64,000 nt of DNA from Antedon mediterranea. Lineage: Eukaryota; Echinodermata; Crinoidea; Comatulida; Antedonidae. The DNA lies in the NCBI RefSeq assembly GCF_964355755.1, contig NC_092672.1:7130001-7194000 (forward strand). The letters are read 5' to 3'. The notes beneath the pieces are model-generated. The model was not told the DNA's origin. It was given only the letters and a program-made list of their open reading frames with translations, and made no database searches. Numbering within the stretch: position 1 is the first letter of the stretch; each line of letters opens with the position of its first letter. This document shows, in pieces, positions 11,988 to 25,087 of the stretch. The position numbers and the translations under genes are program-made.

Positions 11988-13409
11988 TTTATTTATTTAT
12001 TCTTTCCTTAGCACTATTTTGTCCGTGAATTATCTTGATATCAGTTTCATCTATCTAAGTCAATTTTTCAGAGTATATTCCTTATGGCCAGGAATCGATG
12101 TGGTTATATTTTCACGATGCGTAATCAAAAATTACGCGGTCTACGTGCGATTTTACGAAATCACGTTTGTAATCATATCTTCACAAGCATGAATCACAAT
12201 TAAACAAAATTTGGTACTCATAAATTTCAGGTCATATTTCATCATATGGCAATACAATTACGTGCGTAGCGCATATAACGCTTGCGTACGCGCGCTTAAA
12301 ATGTTCAAAATTGTCAAAATTTATTTTCGATGAAATTAGAGTACGTTTCAGGCAATTTTAAGCGTTTAAAAAATTGCCATGAGTGCGCAGATTTTTGCAC
12401 GCGCACTGCGCGTTATACGTTAATGCGCACTCTTTTTGTCCGATTTCGGTTGTACAACCTTTCTTTAATAATATCATCATATTTTATTCACTTTTCAACG
12501 CGTAATTGCCTTATACGAGCACGTCAAAAGTGACAGGCTACGCACGTGTAAGTTAACAAAATGGTGAAAATATGCTAAATTTTAAAATTAATATAGATCG
12601 TCAGAATGCTCGGGAACACATATTTTTTATTTAATTTTCTTGAAGTGTATGTATCTTATGTATGATTTATTATTAAACTAAGGGAACAAAAGTTGATTAA
12701 GCCATAATTAATTGCATATTAAATTAAAAAAAATTCATTTCGACAATCAAACAAATTATGACATTTTCTTAGGCCAAAATAACAAACTTAACATTAACTT
12801 TCTTCCTTCAAAAGTTCATATATTAAAGTTAAAAGTATATAGTTTGACAGTGCATCATTTTTGTACATTTTTAGAGATGTCATCATAGTAAAAAATTATA
12901 ATTCATTGCGGTATGTAATAATCTATCTGCACCAAAGTGGTTACTGCATAGTAAATACACGGAGGAATTTTTCTACAATTTTTAGTCAGTTGTGTATAGC
13001 TCGGTGGTGTGTGCTCGTGTCTATGGCAATCAAGGTACCGAGATCGAGTCTCACCTTGGGAAACGAAATAAATTTTTTTTTTTATTATCCGTATTGTTTG
13101 TTCAAATTTATTTCTTAGTGTATATATTATACACATGATTTATAATGAAATCTAGATAAAAAATAACTTATGTCTTTATTATTATGTAACAGCAAATGTG
13201 GTTTATGACATTATACGCAGAGGGATCTTTGATCGGATTGTGATACCGGCTATTGTATTCGCGTTAGCAAGGTCCTATCATATATTATATATTATTTAAA
13301 GAATCTGAGAAAATCAATGAATCAAAATATCTTTTAAAAATAAATTATCTTTATTTTAATTATCAATGCATATAACCTATAATTCGTCATAGTGACGAAT
13401 TAAATCTAG
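11988..13409 (+). mobile_element. A-family element A3 (headless)
   Basis: Same junction and tail as A2, CTAG at 13406-13409. It is the first A subtype (GCACCAAAGTGG). It shares with A5 a private tail variant (TATATTATTTAAAGAATC and an extra AATTATC), so A3 and A5 are closest relatives. tRNA-like module about 12995-13085. Confidence 0.7.
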
Positions 13410-14830
13410 TTTCTTTATTTATTCTTTCCTTAGCACTATTTTGTCCGTGAATTATCTTGATATCAGTTTCATCTATCTAAGTCAATTTTTCAGAGTATAT
13501 TCCTTATGGCCAGGAATCGATGTGGTTATGTTTTCAGGGTGCGCAATCAAACATTACGCGGTCTACGCGCGATTTAACGAAATCACGTTTGTAATCATAT
13601 CTTCACAAGCATGAATCACTTTTAAACAAAATTTGGTACTCATAAATTTCAGGTCATATTTCATCATATGGCAATACAATTACGTGCGTAGCGCATATAA
13701 TGCATGCGTACGCGCGCTTAGAATGTTGAAAATTGTCAGAATTTATTTTCGATGAAATTAGAATACGTTTCAGGCAATTTTAAGCGTTTAAAAAATTGCC
13801 ATGAGTGCGCAGATTTTTGCACGTGCACTGCGCGTCAAACGTTAATGCGCACTGTTTTTGTCCGATTACTGTTGTATAACCTTTCTTTAATAATATCATC
13901 ATATTTTATTCACTTTTCAATGCGAAACAGCGTTATACGAGCACGTCAAAAGTGACAGGCTACGCACGTGTAAGTTAACAAAATGGTGAAAATATGCTAA
14001 ATTTTAAAATTAATATATATCGTTAGAATGCTCGGGAACACCTATTTTTTATTTAATTTTCTTGAAGTGTATGTATCATATGTATGATTTCTTATCAAAT
14101 AAAGAGAACAAAAGTTGATTAAGTCATCATTAATTGCATATTAAATTAAAAAAAAATAATTTCGACAATCAAACAAATTATGACATTCTCTTAGGCCAAA
14201 ATAACAAACTTAACATTAACTTTCTTCCTTCAAAAATTCATATATTAAAGTTAAAAGTATGTAGTTTGACAGTCCATCATTTGTATACATTTTAAAGATG
14301 TCATCATAGTAAAAAATTATAATTCATTTCGGTATGTAATAATCTATTTGCATCAAACTGGTTACTGCATAGTAAATACACGGAGGAATTTTTCTACAAC
14401 TTTTAGTCAGTTGTGTACGGCTCGGTGGTCTGTGCTCGTGTCTATGGCATTCAAGGTACCGAGATCGAGTCTCACCTTGGGAAACGAAATACGAATTTTT
14501 TTTTTTATTATCCGTATTGTTTGTTCAAATTTATTTCTTAGTGTATAGATTATACACATGATTTATAATGAAATCTAGATAAAAATTAACTTATGTCTTT
14601 ATTTTATTATGTAACAACAAATGTGGTTTATGACATTATACGCATATGGATCTTTGATCGGATTGTGATACCGGCTATGGTGTTCGCGTTAGCAAGGTCC
14701 TATCATATATTATAAATAATTAAAGATTCTGAGAAAATCAATCAATCAATATATCTTTTAAAAATCAATTATCTTTATTTAAATCAAGGCATATAACCTA
14801 TAATTCGTCATAGTGACGAATTAAATCTAG
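13410..14830 (+). mobile_element. A-family element A4 (headless)
   Basis: Starts after the CTAG of A3 and ends with CTAG at 14827-14830. It is the second subtype, like A2 (AATCAATCAATCAATATATC). tRNA-like module about 14415-14505. Confidence 0.7.
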
Positions 14831-14886
14831 TTAGGTTATATGCATTATCATGCATATAACCTCTTGATTCTGTCAAAATCTTTATT
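14831..14886 (+). repeat. Solo A-family head
   Basis: A single head palindrome (AGGTTATATGCAT, TATC, ATGCATATAACCT) and its TTTATT tail stand between the end of A4 and the head of B4, with no A body attached. Confidence 0.72.
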
Positions 14887-16467
14887 AGTTATCCGCATTT
14901 AGCGGATAACTCCTTGTAACTGTCCTGTGTCTTTTTTTTTTTTTTCATTATTCTTCAGTCTTTCTCCCTCACTTTTTGTGCAGAGCGTATCTCTAAAATG
15001 GGTAAACATAACATTTCATAACTTTGTCAACATATGGGCATTTACGTGAAGTTGTGCACCTCCTATTTTTGAATGACGTCATAGTTACGCAACGTGACTT
15101 ACGCATGATTTTATGATTTTTTTAAATTGATCATAGATATAAAACCAAGTGTAATTTTTTTTTGTACACTTTGTGAAAATTTAAGTCATATCAAGGGCAA
15201 ACTTTTTGTGCACAAAAAATGGCATGTTTTACAAGAAGTTACGCGCGCACGCGCGTTTAAAATTTTATAATGCGAAAAATCAATTTCTAATTAATTTTCT
15301 ACGCGTTTCTTGTCATTTTGAGCATGTCAAAAATTCCCACGCATGCGCAAATTTTTACGGGCGCGGTGCACACGTAGCGTTAAAAACATACTTTTTCCAC
15401 GTGATTTATGTTTTTTCAGCCTTTTCTAGTAATTTTAACAACTTTTAAACAATTTCGACTTAAAATTACGTCATACGAGCACGCCGAATTGGATAATTTG
15501 TGCGCGTTTTTGATGAAAAAGTTAACAAATTCGTCAAAATAAAGCATTTTTTTAAACAGTCGTAGTTTCTAAACTAAACGGTAAAAATTATTTTTATTAC
15601 ATATTCTGGAAGTTGATGAGTTGTAGATATCGGATCATGCTTTAAAATGGCTAACCGGACATTGTAACGTCATCGTATGGCCACACGAATATAAAATATA
15701 GGATTTTTGTATCTTTCGTCATAGCTTATCAGATTTAATAGAGCGCATCTCCACTTATCCGTTTTTCATTTTCACTTTGATTTTTATATTGTCTAGGTCA
15801 ATCAATTTTCTTTCGCATGAGTTAAAAATATTTTAATTTTTATGACGTCATAATGTCTAAAAATGTAAATATCCCGGGTCACATATTTTCATCTTTACAG
15901 TAAATTTTAATCTGTTATAGCTCGTCAGAATAAAAAGTGATAATCATGATTACAACGTTTTCTGGAAGCTATTGGATTGTAGATACGAATTCATGTAAAC
16001 ATTTTGCCAATCGAATGTTTTGACGTCATCATATGGTCAGCTGAATAAAAAAAGTCATATTTTCATATTTTGCGTAATAGTTCATCACATTTAAAAGAGC
16101 GCGCATCTATATTTTACGTATTTAAATTTCTTCTACACATTAATATGTGGTTGCTGATATAATTTCCTTCCGAATTTGCTATCTTAGTGTTTCATTTTGA
16201 TACCGTCGCCATGTTAAAAATTGGAATAAAGAGCGGGTCCCGTAATTTCACCTATTCTTCACTGTATGTGATATGTATACAGATTATACTGTGTAACTAT
16301 ACTATGACACAAAATAACAGAATTCAACACTAACAACATATCATATTCATCAGTTCAGGTCATAATGCCATAATCTTTTTCTGTGTGCAATATTCCAACG
16401 TATGACGTGCACGTGGCGTTTGTCGTGCGGATAACTAACTCGTCAAAGTGACGAGTTTCATGTCTAG
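14887..16467 (+). mobile_element. B-family element B4
   Basis: The head palindrome AGTTATCCGC/GCGGATAACT is at 14887-14911. The body is B-type but diverged from B2/B3. The tail is GCGGATAACT, the ACTCGTC hairpin and CTAG at 16464-16467. The first of the three CRE-like sites is mutated (TAACGTCA). Confidence 0.7.
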
Positions 16468-18047
16468 TTAGTTATCCGCTTAGTAGCGGATAACTCCTTG
16501 TAATCGTCCTGTTTCATCAAATTTTTTTTTTTCTGTATTATACTTCTTTCTTTCTGTCATTTTTGTGCGTCGCGTTTCTCTAAAACGTGTAAACAGAACA
16601 TATCGTAACTTTGTCAACATATCGACATTTACGTGAACTTGTGCACCTCCTATTTTTGAATGACGTCAGAGTTGCGCAACGTGACTTACGTGCGATTTTA
16701 TGAATTTCAATGATTGATCATAGACTAAAAACCAAACATAATTTTGTTTTGAAACTTTGTGAAAATTTAAGTCATATCAAGCGCAAACTTTCTATGGATT
16801 AAAAATAGCATGTTTCACAAAAAGTTACGCGCGCACGCGCGTTTAAAATTTTAACGTGCGAAATATTAACTTCTAATCAACTTTCTATGCGTTTCATGTC
16901 ATTTTGAGCATGTCAAAAATTCCCACGCGCGCGAACATTTTTACGCACGCGGTGCACACGTAGCGTTAAAAACATATTTTTTTCGCGTGATTTATGTTTT
17001 TTCAGCCTTTTCTAGTAATGTTACCAAATTTTAAACAATTTCGACTTAAAATTACGTCATACGAGCACGTCGAATTAGATAATTTGCACGCGTATTTGGT
17101 GAAAAAGTTAAAAAATTCGTCAAAATTATGCCTATTTTTAAACAGTCATAGATTCTAAACTACATGGAGAACTTTTTTTTAATTACATATTCTGGAAGTT
17201 GATGAGTTGTAGATATCGGATCATGCATTAATAAGGCTAACCGGACTTTGTGACGTCATCGTATGGCCACGCGAATATAAAATAGAGGATTTTTGTCTAT
17301 TTCGTCATAGCTCATCACATTTAATAGAGCGCATCTCCACTTATTCGTTGTCCATTTTCATTCCGATTTTAATATATTCTAGATCTATCAACAATCTTTT
17401 GCATGAATTAAAAATTTTTTAATTTTGTTAACGTCATCATGCCTAAAAATTTAAATTACGTTGGTCATTAATTTCATCTTTACAGTAAATTTTAATCAGT
17501 TATGCCTCGTAAGAATAAAATGTGATAATCACAATTAAAACGTTTTCAGGAAGCTATTGTATTGTAGATACAAAATCATGTGTAAATTGTGCCAATCGAA
17601 TGTTGTGACGTCATCATATGGCCAGTTAAATAAAAAAAGTCGTATTTTCATCTTTTGCATTATATTTCATTACATTTAAAAGAGCGCGCATCAATATTTC
17701 ACGTATTCAAATTTCTTCTACACGTTAATACGTTGTTGCTGAGATAATTTCATTCAGAAATTTCTACTTTTACATTTCATTTTGAAACCGTCAAGATGTT
17801 AAAAATTACAATAAAATACGGGTCCCGTAATTTCACCTATTTTACACTGTTTGTGATATGTATACAGATTGTACTGTGTATACTATATGACACAAAATAA
17901 CAGAATTCAGAAATAACATATCATATTCTTCAGTTCAGGTCATAATGCCTTAATATTTTTCTGTGTGCAATATTCTAACGTATGACGTGCACGTGGCGTT
18001 TGTCGAGCGGATAACTAACTCGTCAAAGTGACGAGTTTCATGTCTAG
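16468..18047 (+). mobile_element. B-family element B5
   Basis: The head palindrome AGTTATCCGCT/AGCGGATAACT is at 16470-16495, directly after the CTAG of B4. The body is the same subtype as B4. The tail ends with CTAG at 18044-18047. The middle CRE-like site is mutated (TAACGTCA). Confidence 0.7.
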
Positions 18048-19467
18048 TTTATTTATTCTTTCCTTAGCACTATTTTGTCCGTGAATTATCTTGATATCAG
18101 TTTCATCTATCTAAGTCAATTTTTCAGAGTATATTCCTTATGGCCAGGAATCGATGTGGTTATATTTTCACGATGCGTAATCAAAAATTACGCGGTCTAC
18201 GCGCGATTTTACGAAATCACGTTTGTAATCATATCTTCACAAGCATGAATCACAATTAAACAAAATTTGGTACTCATAAATTTCAGGTCATATTTCATCA
18301 TATGGCAATACAATTACGTGCGTAGCGCATATAACGCTTGCGTACGCGCGCTTAAAATGTTCAAAATTGTCAAAATTTATTTTCGATGAAATTAGAGTAC
18401 GTTTCAGGCAATTTTAAGCGTTTAAAAAATTGCCATGAGTGCGCAGATTTTTGCACGCGCACTGCGCGTTATACGTTAATGCGCACTCTTTTTGTCCGAT
18501 TTCGGTTGTACAACCTTTCTTTAATAATATCATCATATTTTATTCACTTTTCAACGCGTAATTGCCTTATACGAGCACGTCAAAAGTGACAGGCTACGCA
18601 CGTGTAAGTTAACAAAATGGTGAAAATATGCTAAATTTTAAAATTAATATAGATCGTCAGAATGCTCGGGAACCCATATTTTTTATTTAATTTTCTTGAA
18701 GTGTATGTATCTTATGTATGATTTATTATTAAACTAAGGGAACAAAAGTTGATTAAGCCATAATTAATTGCATATTAAATTTAAAAAAATTCATTTTGAC
18801 AATCAAACAAATTATGACATTTTCTTAGGCCAAAATAACAAACTTAACATTAACTTTCTTCCTTCAAAAGTTCATATATTAAAGTTAAAAGTATATAGTT
18901 TGACAGTGCATCATTTTTGTACATTTTTAGAGATGTCATCATAGTAAAAAATTATAATTCATTGCGGTATGTAATAATCTATCTGCACCAAAGTGGTTAC
19001 TGCATAGTAAATACACGGAGGAATTTTTCTACAATTTTTAGTCAGTTGTGTATGGCTCGGTGGTGTGTGCTCGTGTCTATGGCACTCAAGGTACCGAGAT
19101 CGAGTCTCACCTTGGGAAACGAAATAATTTTTTTTTTTTTATTATCCGTATTGTTTGTTCAAATTTATTTCTTAGTGTATATATTATACACATGATTTAT
19201 CATGAAATCTAGATAAAAAATAACTTATGTCTTTATTATTATGTAACAGCAAATGTGGTTTATGACATTATACGCAGAGGGATCTTTGATCGGATTGTGA
19301 TACCGGCTATTGTATTCGCGTTAGCAAGGTCCTATCATATATTATATATTATTTAAAGAATCTGAGAAAATCAATGAATCAAAATATCTTTTAAAAATAA
19401 ATTATCTTTATTTTAATTATCAATGCATATAACCTATAATTCGTCATAGTGACGAATTAAATCTAGT
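18048..19467 (+). mobile_element. A-family element A5 (headless)
   Basis: First A subtype, nearly identical to A3 including the private tail variant and the short repeated open frame. It starts at a CTAG-TTTATTTATT junction and ends with CTAG at 19464-19467. tRNA-like module about 19050-19140. Confidence 0.7.
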
Positions 19468-20871
19468 TTATTTATTCTTTCCTTAGCACTATTTGTCCGT
19501 GAATTATCTTGGCATCAGTTTCATCTATCTAAGTCAATTTTTCAGAGTATATTCCTTATGGCCAGGAATCGAAGTGGTTATGTTTTCACGATGCGCAATC
19601 AAAAATTACGCGGTCTACGCGTGATTTAACGAAATCACGTTTGTAATCATATCTTCACAAGCATGAATCACAATTAAACAAAATTTGGTACTCATAAATT
19701 TCAGGTCATATTTCATCATATGGCAATACAATTACGTGCGTAGCGCATATAACGCATGCGTACGCGCGCTTAAAATGTTGAAAATTGTCAGAATTTATTT
19801 TCGATGAAATTAGAGTACGTTTCAGGCAATTTTAAGCGTTTAAAAAATTGCCATGAGTGCGCAGATTTTTGCACGTGCACTGCGCGTCAAACGTTAATGC
19901 GCACTGTTTTTGTCCGATTACTGTTGTATAACCTTTCTTTAATAATATTATCATATTTTATTCACTTTTCAACGCGAAACAGCGTTATACGAGCACGTCA
20001 AATGTGACAGGCTACGCACGTGTAAGTTAACAAAATGGTGAAAATTTTAAAATTAATATATATCGTTAGGATGCTCGGGAACACCTATTTTTTATTTAAT
20101 TTTCTTGAAGTGTATGTATCATATGTATGATTTATTATGAAATTAGAAGAACAAAAGTTGATTAAGTCATCATTAATGGCATATTAAATTTAACAAAATT
20201 AATTTCGACAATCAAACAAATTATAACATTTTCTTAGGCCAAAATAACAAACTTAACATTAACTTTCTTCCTTAAGAAGTTCATATATTAAAGGTAAAAG
20301 TATATAGTTTGACAGTGCATCATTTTTTTTCAATTTTTAAAGATGTCATCATAGTAAAAAATTATAATTCATTGCGGTATGTAATAATCTATCTGCACCA
20401 AAGTGGTTACTGCATAGTAAATACACGGAGGAATTTTTCTCCAACTTTTAGTCAGTTGTGTATGGCTCAATGGTCTGTGCTCGTATCTATGGCATTCAAG
20501 GTACCGAGTTCGAGTCTCACCTTGGGAAACGAAATAAGATTTTTTTTTTATTATCCGTATTGTTTGTTCAAATTTATTTCTTAGTGTATAGATTATACAC
20601 ATGATTTATAATGAAATCTAGATAAAAATTAACTTATGTCTTTATTATTATGTAACAACAAATGTGGTTTATGACATTATACGCATATGGATCTTTGATC
20701 GGATTGTGATACCGGCTATGGTGTTCGCGTTAGCAAGGTCCTATCATATATTATAAATAATTAAAGATTCTGACAAAATCAATCAATCAATATATCTTTC
20801 AAAAATCAATTATCTTTATTTAAATCAATGCATATAACCTATAATTCGTCATAGTGACCAATTAAATCTAG
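19468..20871 (+). mobile_element. A-family element A6 (headless, array end)
   Basis: Last unit of the array, CTAG at 20868-20871, with one mutation in the hairpin arm (TGACCAATTA). Its tRNA-like module has a more consensus-like B box (GTTCGAGTC near 20509). Sequence after 20872 is unrelated to the array. Confidence 0.7.
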
Positions 20872-23474
20872 TTGGATATTGAAATACTACTTTCGTTTCA
20901 AAATCTTAGTGGTCTTTCAAAGAATATTTATTGTATTTTTATACTTTTATTTTCGAATAGAATATGTAGGCCTAGTACGCCACTAACTCGAGGAAGTAAC
21001 TGCAGGTAATTATCTTTCATTTCAATATTCCCCCATATTATTTTTCTACAAAAAAATGTTTCCAAAAATGTTGCTTAGTTTTTTTGAAGTCTTGGAAAGC
21101 AGTAGAACACCTGTAGATTGAGGAGAAACTTACAGCATGTAGCATTGGTACAAAGTCAGTGCCGTGGTACTCCAGATAATAATCCTATGGAGAGAGGTGC
21201 TGTGTGTGTGGTTTGAGGATTTGCCTTTCCCTCTTTTCAAACTAGATTTCAGCAGTAAAAATGCATGACTCCTCATGACAAACCAACCATGTAAAACCCT
21301 ACGGGCTTGGACTTAACAATCAGATTATTATAGGTGGGTCATGGTTTGAGGGAGGGTATTTTTTTTTTAATTCAAATTTGCTTTAAAACATTTCAGGCAC
21401 ACGTGCACATGTTATGAATGTTGAAAGTAACTAAAACAGTCGCGCTTTTCAATCGTGAAACACGTCACGTTTGTGTTCACCTCATTTCGAAAGAAACCCC
21501 TTAAATAAAAATTACCAAATTGTTAATAAACATTCGGTCTAAACATGATGCAAAAAAATAAGTAAGTAAGCCGTAATCACATTTCTTAATAAATTGCAGC
21601 AATGAATCCCAAAAGCAGACCATATTAACTGAAAGCGGAAATTTAACTGTATTTTACGTCGTTATTATAATATGCTGAATAACCATGGGTAAAAAGCATG
21701 TACAGTACATTATATAAGCATGTATGATGTTTAACAATTTATACACAATCTCACATAATATCTTCCCTTCTATTGTCCCATAGGCATAACTCATATTGTA
21801 CAAGATAAGTCTATTAAATCCAAAAGTATGTACATACAATTTATACTCCATTATGAGTCACTCGATAATTACTTAATGAAATATTTACCGCGAAACCTAT
21901 TACAATAGTGTTCAATATTTCTTTATTAGGAAGATATAATGGACGATTTAAAAACGAAATGTAGGGTTTCATCGGCGGTAAAGTTAGTTCCGGGTTCACG
22001 GTGAGTCATCACCTTGCAACTTCACGTGTTCAACTAAGTTGGCCGTTGGTGGCGATAGCCATTATAGTTGTTTGTTTATTTTCGGACCGCGTTTGAAAGT
22101 ACATTAGTTAGCAAAATAAAAATTATACTGCAAATTAATAAAGATCAAATTAAATATATTCATAAAGTATCGGACTATATTGTGGAGAATAATATAAAAA
22201 AATACAAAAACAAATTAAATCGGGAGTACTGATGATAAGACTTTTTGTTTGAAATCGAGTGAAACCCACTGTTGAGTAAGCTGGCAGGACTGTATAACTA
22301 TGCGCTACCTGTGTCCCGTTAGGACCCTCTGAAACGTCTCCCTTCTTAGGACAAATCGCCCCACTGTGTCGCTGAAGTTAGTTTCAAAAGATGTTTAAAC
22401 TAAATAATGTATTAATTATACTAAGTGGATGGTATTTATTTGAATAAACTATACGTTAAATTGTTATTAATCTAAGACACTGTGAAACATTGACAACATC
22501 AAGCATTTCAATAATGGTAACCGACCGAAAACGTCCAAGCCAAGACTTCCTTCTAAAACCTTTTTACCCGAGTCATTATCAGTCCGAGAACCATCGTCTA
22601 CACTTCCATCAAAGTTAAGTTATAGCATGAAGCAATGGTTATTCATTCATTCACTATTATTGCCATAAATAAACGACAAGAAAAAAAAACAGATAACACC
22701 AACTTATAAAATGGCGATATGAGGTTATTGGGTTGATAAAACTGATTCTGTGTCTTTATTATAGGCCTATGGTAATTTATTTTGGTTTGTTGTAATTTAT
22801 CAAAATCTCTTCTTAATTCGGTTCCTAACCGATTAACAACCAATAATGCTTGTAATAATTTATAATTATTAATCAGAAATTGATTACTGTGTACATGCAT
22901 ACGTTCAAAATTAATGAAATTAACACTTCACTGCATTATATCACAACTTATGAAATAATGTTTACAATAGCATTTTTGTTTGCGGTGTGTCAAGACCGGA
23001 ATTCAGGTTTTATTTTCTGTGTGTGCTGAGAATTGAAATCAGAGGGAGTAATGTCTACTCTGATCATCGATTCTGCAGCTGTCATTTGATAAGCTTAACT
23101 GACTATCGCAAGTCATCTAGTCACTAGTATGGTGTATTACGTAATTTTAATACATGTTATATGTTTGATGGACGGCCATTGTCTTATAATATCCAAGCGC
23201 AAAGACCATATTATTCTAAAATAAACTTATTCTGAATAGCTACATATTACGATAAAGTTACTTGTTTCTCCACAGAACTGTAATGGCAGCTTACCGTCAC
23301 GCTATAAAGTTGATTATGCTGTTTACAACTATAACCTCAAGTGCTAGCAATGGTTCGTGTGTTATTTCTATACCTTTTTCAAAAGAGATCCTATACATCA
23401 TCATCATCATCAAGTAGCATAATTGTGAAACCTTGATGGATTATTTGTAATATACCCTGCTTACTACATTCATT
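20872..23474. other. Non-coding, nothing recognised
   Basis: AT-rich spacer between the repeat array and the LINE. No exon, RNA gene or repeat family was recognised. The only notable simple repeat is CAT/ATC near 23398-23412. Open frames at about 21654 and 22643 have no recognisable motifs. Confidence 0.4.
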
Positions 23475-23557
23475 CTTTCTTTGAGATCCAAGAAACATTT
23501 ATTATATATGGCCTTTGGCCCAAATAATATACAATGTAATACAATATTAAATAAATA

Positions 23558-24296
23558 TCAGTTGAGTGCGTTTAAAAATTCTGTTCTACGTTTAAATGAA
23601 AAAAATAAATATTTTCCAAGTTTAACAATAAGATCAGAATTTGTGGCAGACATAAGATAAATATATTTTAATTTAGTTGGGTTGTTTGTATAAAAGGAAA
23701 ACATATATTTAGTTCTAATATCTGAATAAAATGGACAAACTAAAGTGAAATGATATTCATCTTCAATTGATTGTAAAGCACATAATTTGCATAATCTTTC
23801 ATTTCTATTTATACAATTCCATCTTCCTTTTTCAATTTCTAATTCTAAAATTCCTAGTCGTATCTTAGTCATAATTTGTCTATGTTTGTAATTTGTTACT
23901 TTTGTTAGATATTCTTCAATTCCAAACTTATATTTAATGTGCTTGTAATATTGGAGCTTAGAGTGTAGCCTAGTATCTTCGTAGAATTTCTTTCGTTCAA
24001 TGTCTGTAAGCCTTTGTTTAAAATTTGAAATAAAAGTATATATATTATTAACCTGTTGTGAGTACCATATGTTACCAAATCCATTTATGCATAGTATTTG
24101 TTTTACGTCATTGGCCCAACATTGCTCATTTCTTTGAGCTTTTCTATATTGAAAATCATAACATTGTTTAATAAATTTGTCATTATCCATTTGGATTACT
24201 CTTAGCCAATAACGAATTATATTAATGATAATTTGAATTTGGATAGTGAATCTTCCACATTCTCCTCTCACTGCAACACTTGGTGCAGAATTACCT
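23558..24296 (-). pseudogene. LINE ORF2 C-terminal portion
   Basis: The ORF2 frame resumes on the far side of the nested insertion (APSVAVRGECGRF) and continues to a stop at 23558. Near its end is a zinc-knuckle-like array (ERLCKLC, then H and C in EYHFTLVC) that is usual at the C-terminus of these LINEs. A short 3' UTR follows with GGGCCAAAGGCC and an ATAAA near 23500. Confidence 0.82.
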
Positions 24297-25087
24297 ATAA
24301 TAATAATAATAATAAATGAAAACTTATATAGCGCCGGTATCCTCCACCCATGTGGCGCTCATGGCGCTTTGTGCATTAACAACGTGCGAGAACATCAGCG
24401 AATAGCGACGTCTTTAGGTTGGTCTTGAAACTGTTTAGACTAGTTGAGCATTTAACTGTTGCTGGTAAGCTGTTCCATACACTTGCGGCCGCAACGTAAA
24501 AAGATCTCTGACCCCACTGATTTTTCGCTCTACGCTCTTGAAGAAGGTTTTGTGACAATGATCGTAGGCCTCTGCGGGATGATTCGTAACGATCCACAAG
24601 GTCAGATAAATAAGCAGGAGCACTGTCATTTAGGATCTTGAATACAAACAACGCAAGTTTGTACTTAATACGTTGTTGAACAGGCAACCAATGCAAATCC
24701 ATCAGGACAGGAGTTATGTGAGCGTTTGATTTTGTATAAGTTACAATTCTAGCTGCCATATTTTGCAAGCGCTGCAAACGTTGTATTTGAGATTTTGGTA
24801 TGCCAAACAACAAGGCATTACCAATGTCAATTTTAGAAGTGACAAATGAGTGTACAATCAATTCAGCTGTTTTCTTGTTAAGATTACCGCGAATACGACC
24901 AAGGTTCCTAATCGATATGCATGCTGCTTTGGATACAGTTGTTATTTGTGCTTCCATAGTGAGATTACTATCCAGCATGATTCCCGGATTCCGGACCACC
25001 GATGAGGGAGCGATGTTAGAGTTTCCGATTCTGATATGTGTGATGTTGATTTTGGAGATGTTACATTTAGACCCGACGATAATAAAT
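24297..25087 (-). mobile_element. Nested 5'-truncated CR1/L2-like LINE
   Basis: A minus-strand open frame (24376-24999) encodes the C-terminal part of a jockey/CR1/L2-type RT: HWLPVQQRIKYK, LFVFKILNDSAPAYLSDL and SVWNSLPATVK. The element ends in an ATT microsatellite tail (24298-24315). Host-LINE codons are split cleanly, with only a TAGG-like overlap at the two junctions (25089-25092 and about 24293-24297), so it inserted into the pre-existing LINE. The 5' part is missing. Confidence 0.82.

Larger units (their letters stand above)
4205..20871 (+). mobile_element. Tandem array of Helitron/Helentron-like (HINE-type) elements
   Basis: Eleven long units plus isolated heads lie head to tail in one orientation. 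Order: two A heads plus A1, two A heads, C, B2, B3, A2, A3, A4, one A head, B4, B5, A5, A6. Every unit ends in a hairpin (TAATTCGTCA/TGACGAATTA in A, ACTCGTC/GACGAGT in B and C), then about 7 nt ending CTAG, and a T follows. Most heads are palindromes whose arm recurs just inside the 3' hairpin: GGTTATATGCAT in A, (G/A)GTTATCCGC in B and C. A 3' hairpin before CTRR, subterminal inverted repeats, T-T insertion and tandem arrays are reported properties of Helitrons/Helentrons and their HINEs. No Rep/helicase is encoded, so the elements are non-autonomous. Confidence 0.72.

Noticed and set aside
4205-20871. CRISPR array or satellite DNA
   Set aside because: Units are 1.4-1.6 kb, belong to several families and have transposon-like ends. 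There are no short regular repeats with unique spacers, and the genome is eukaryotic.
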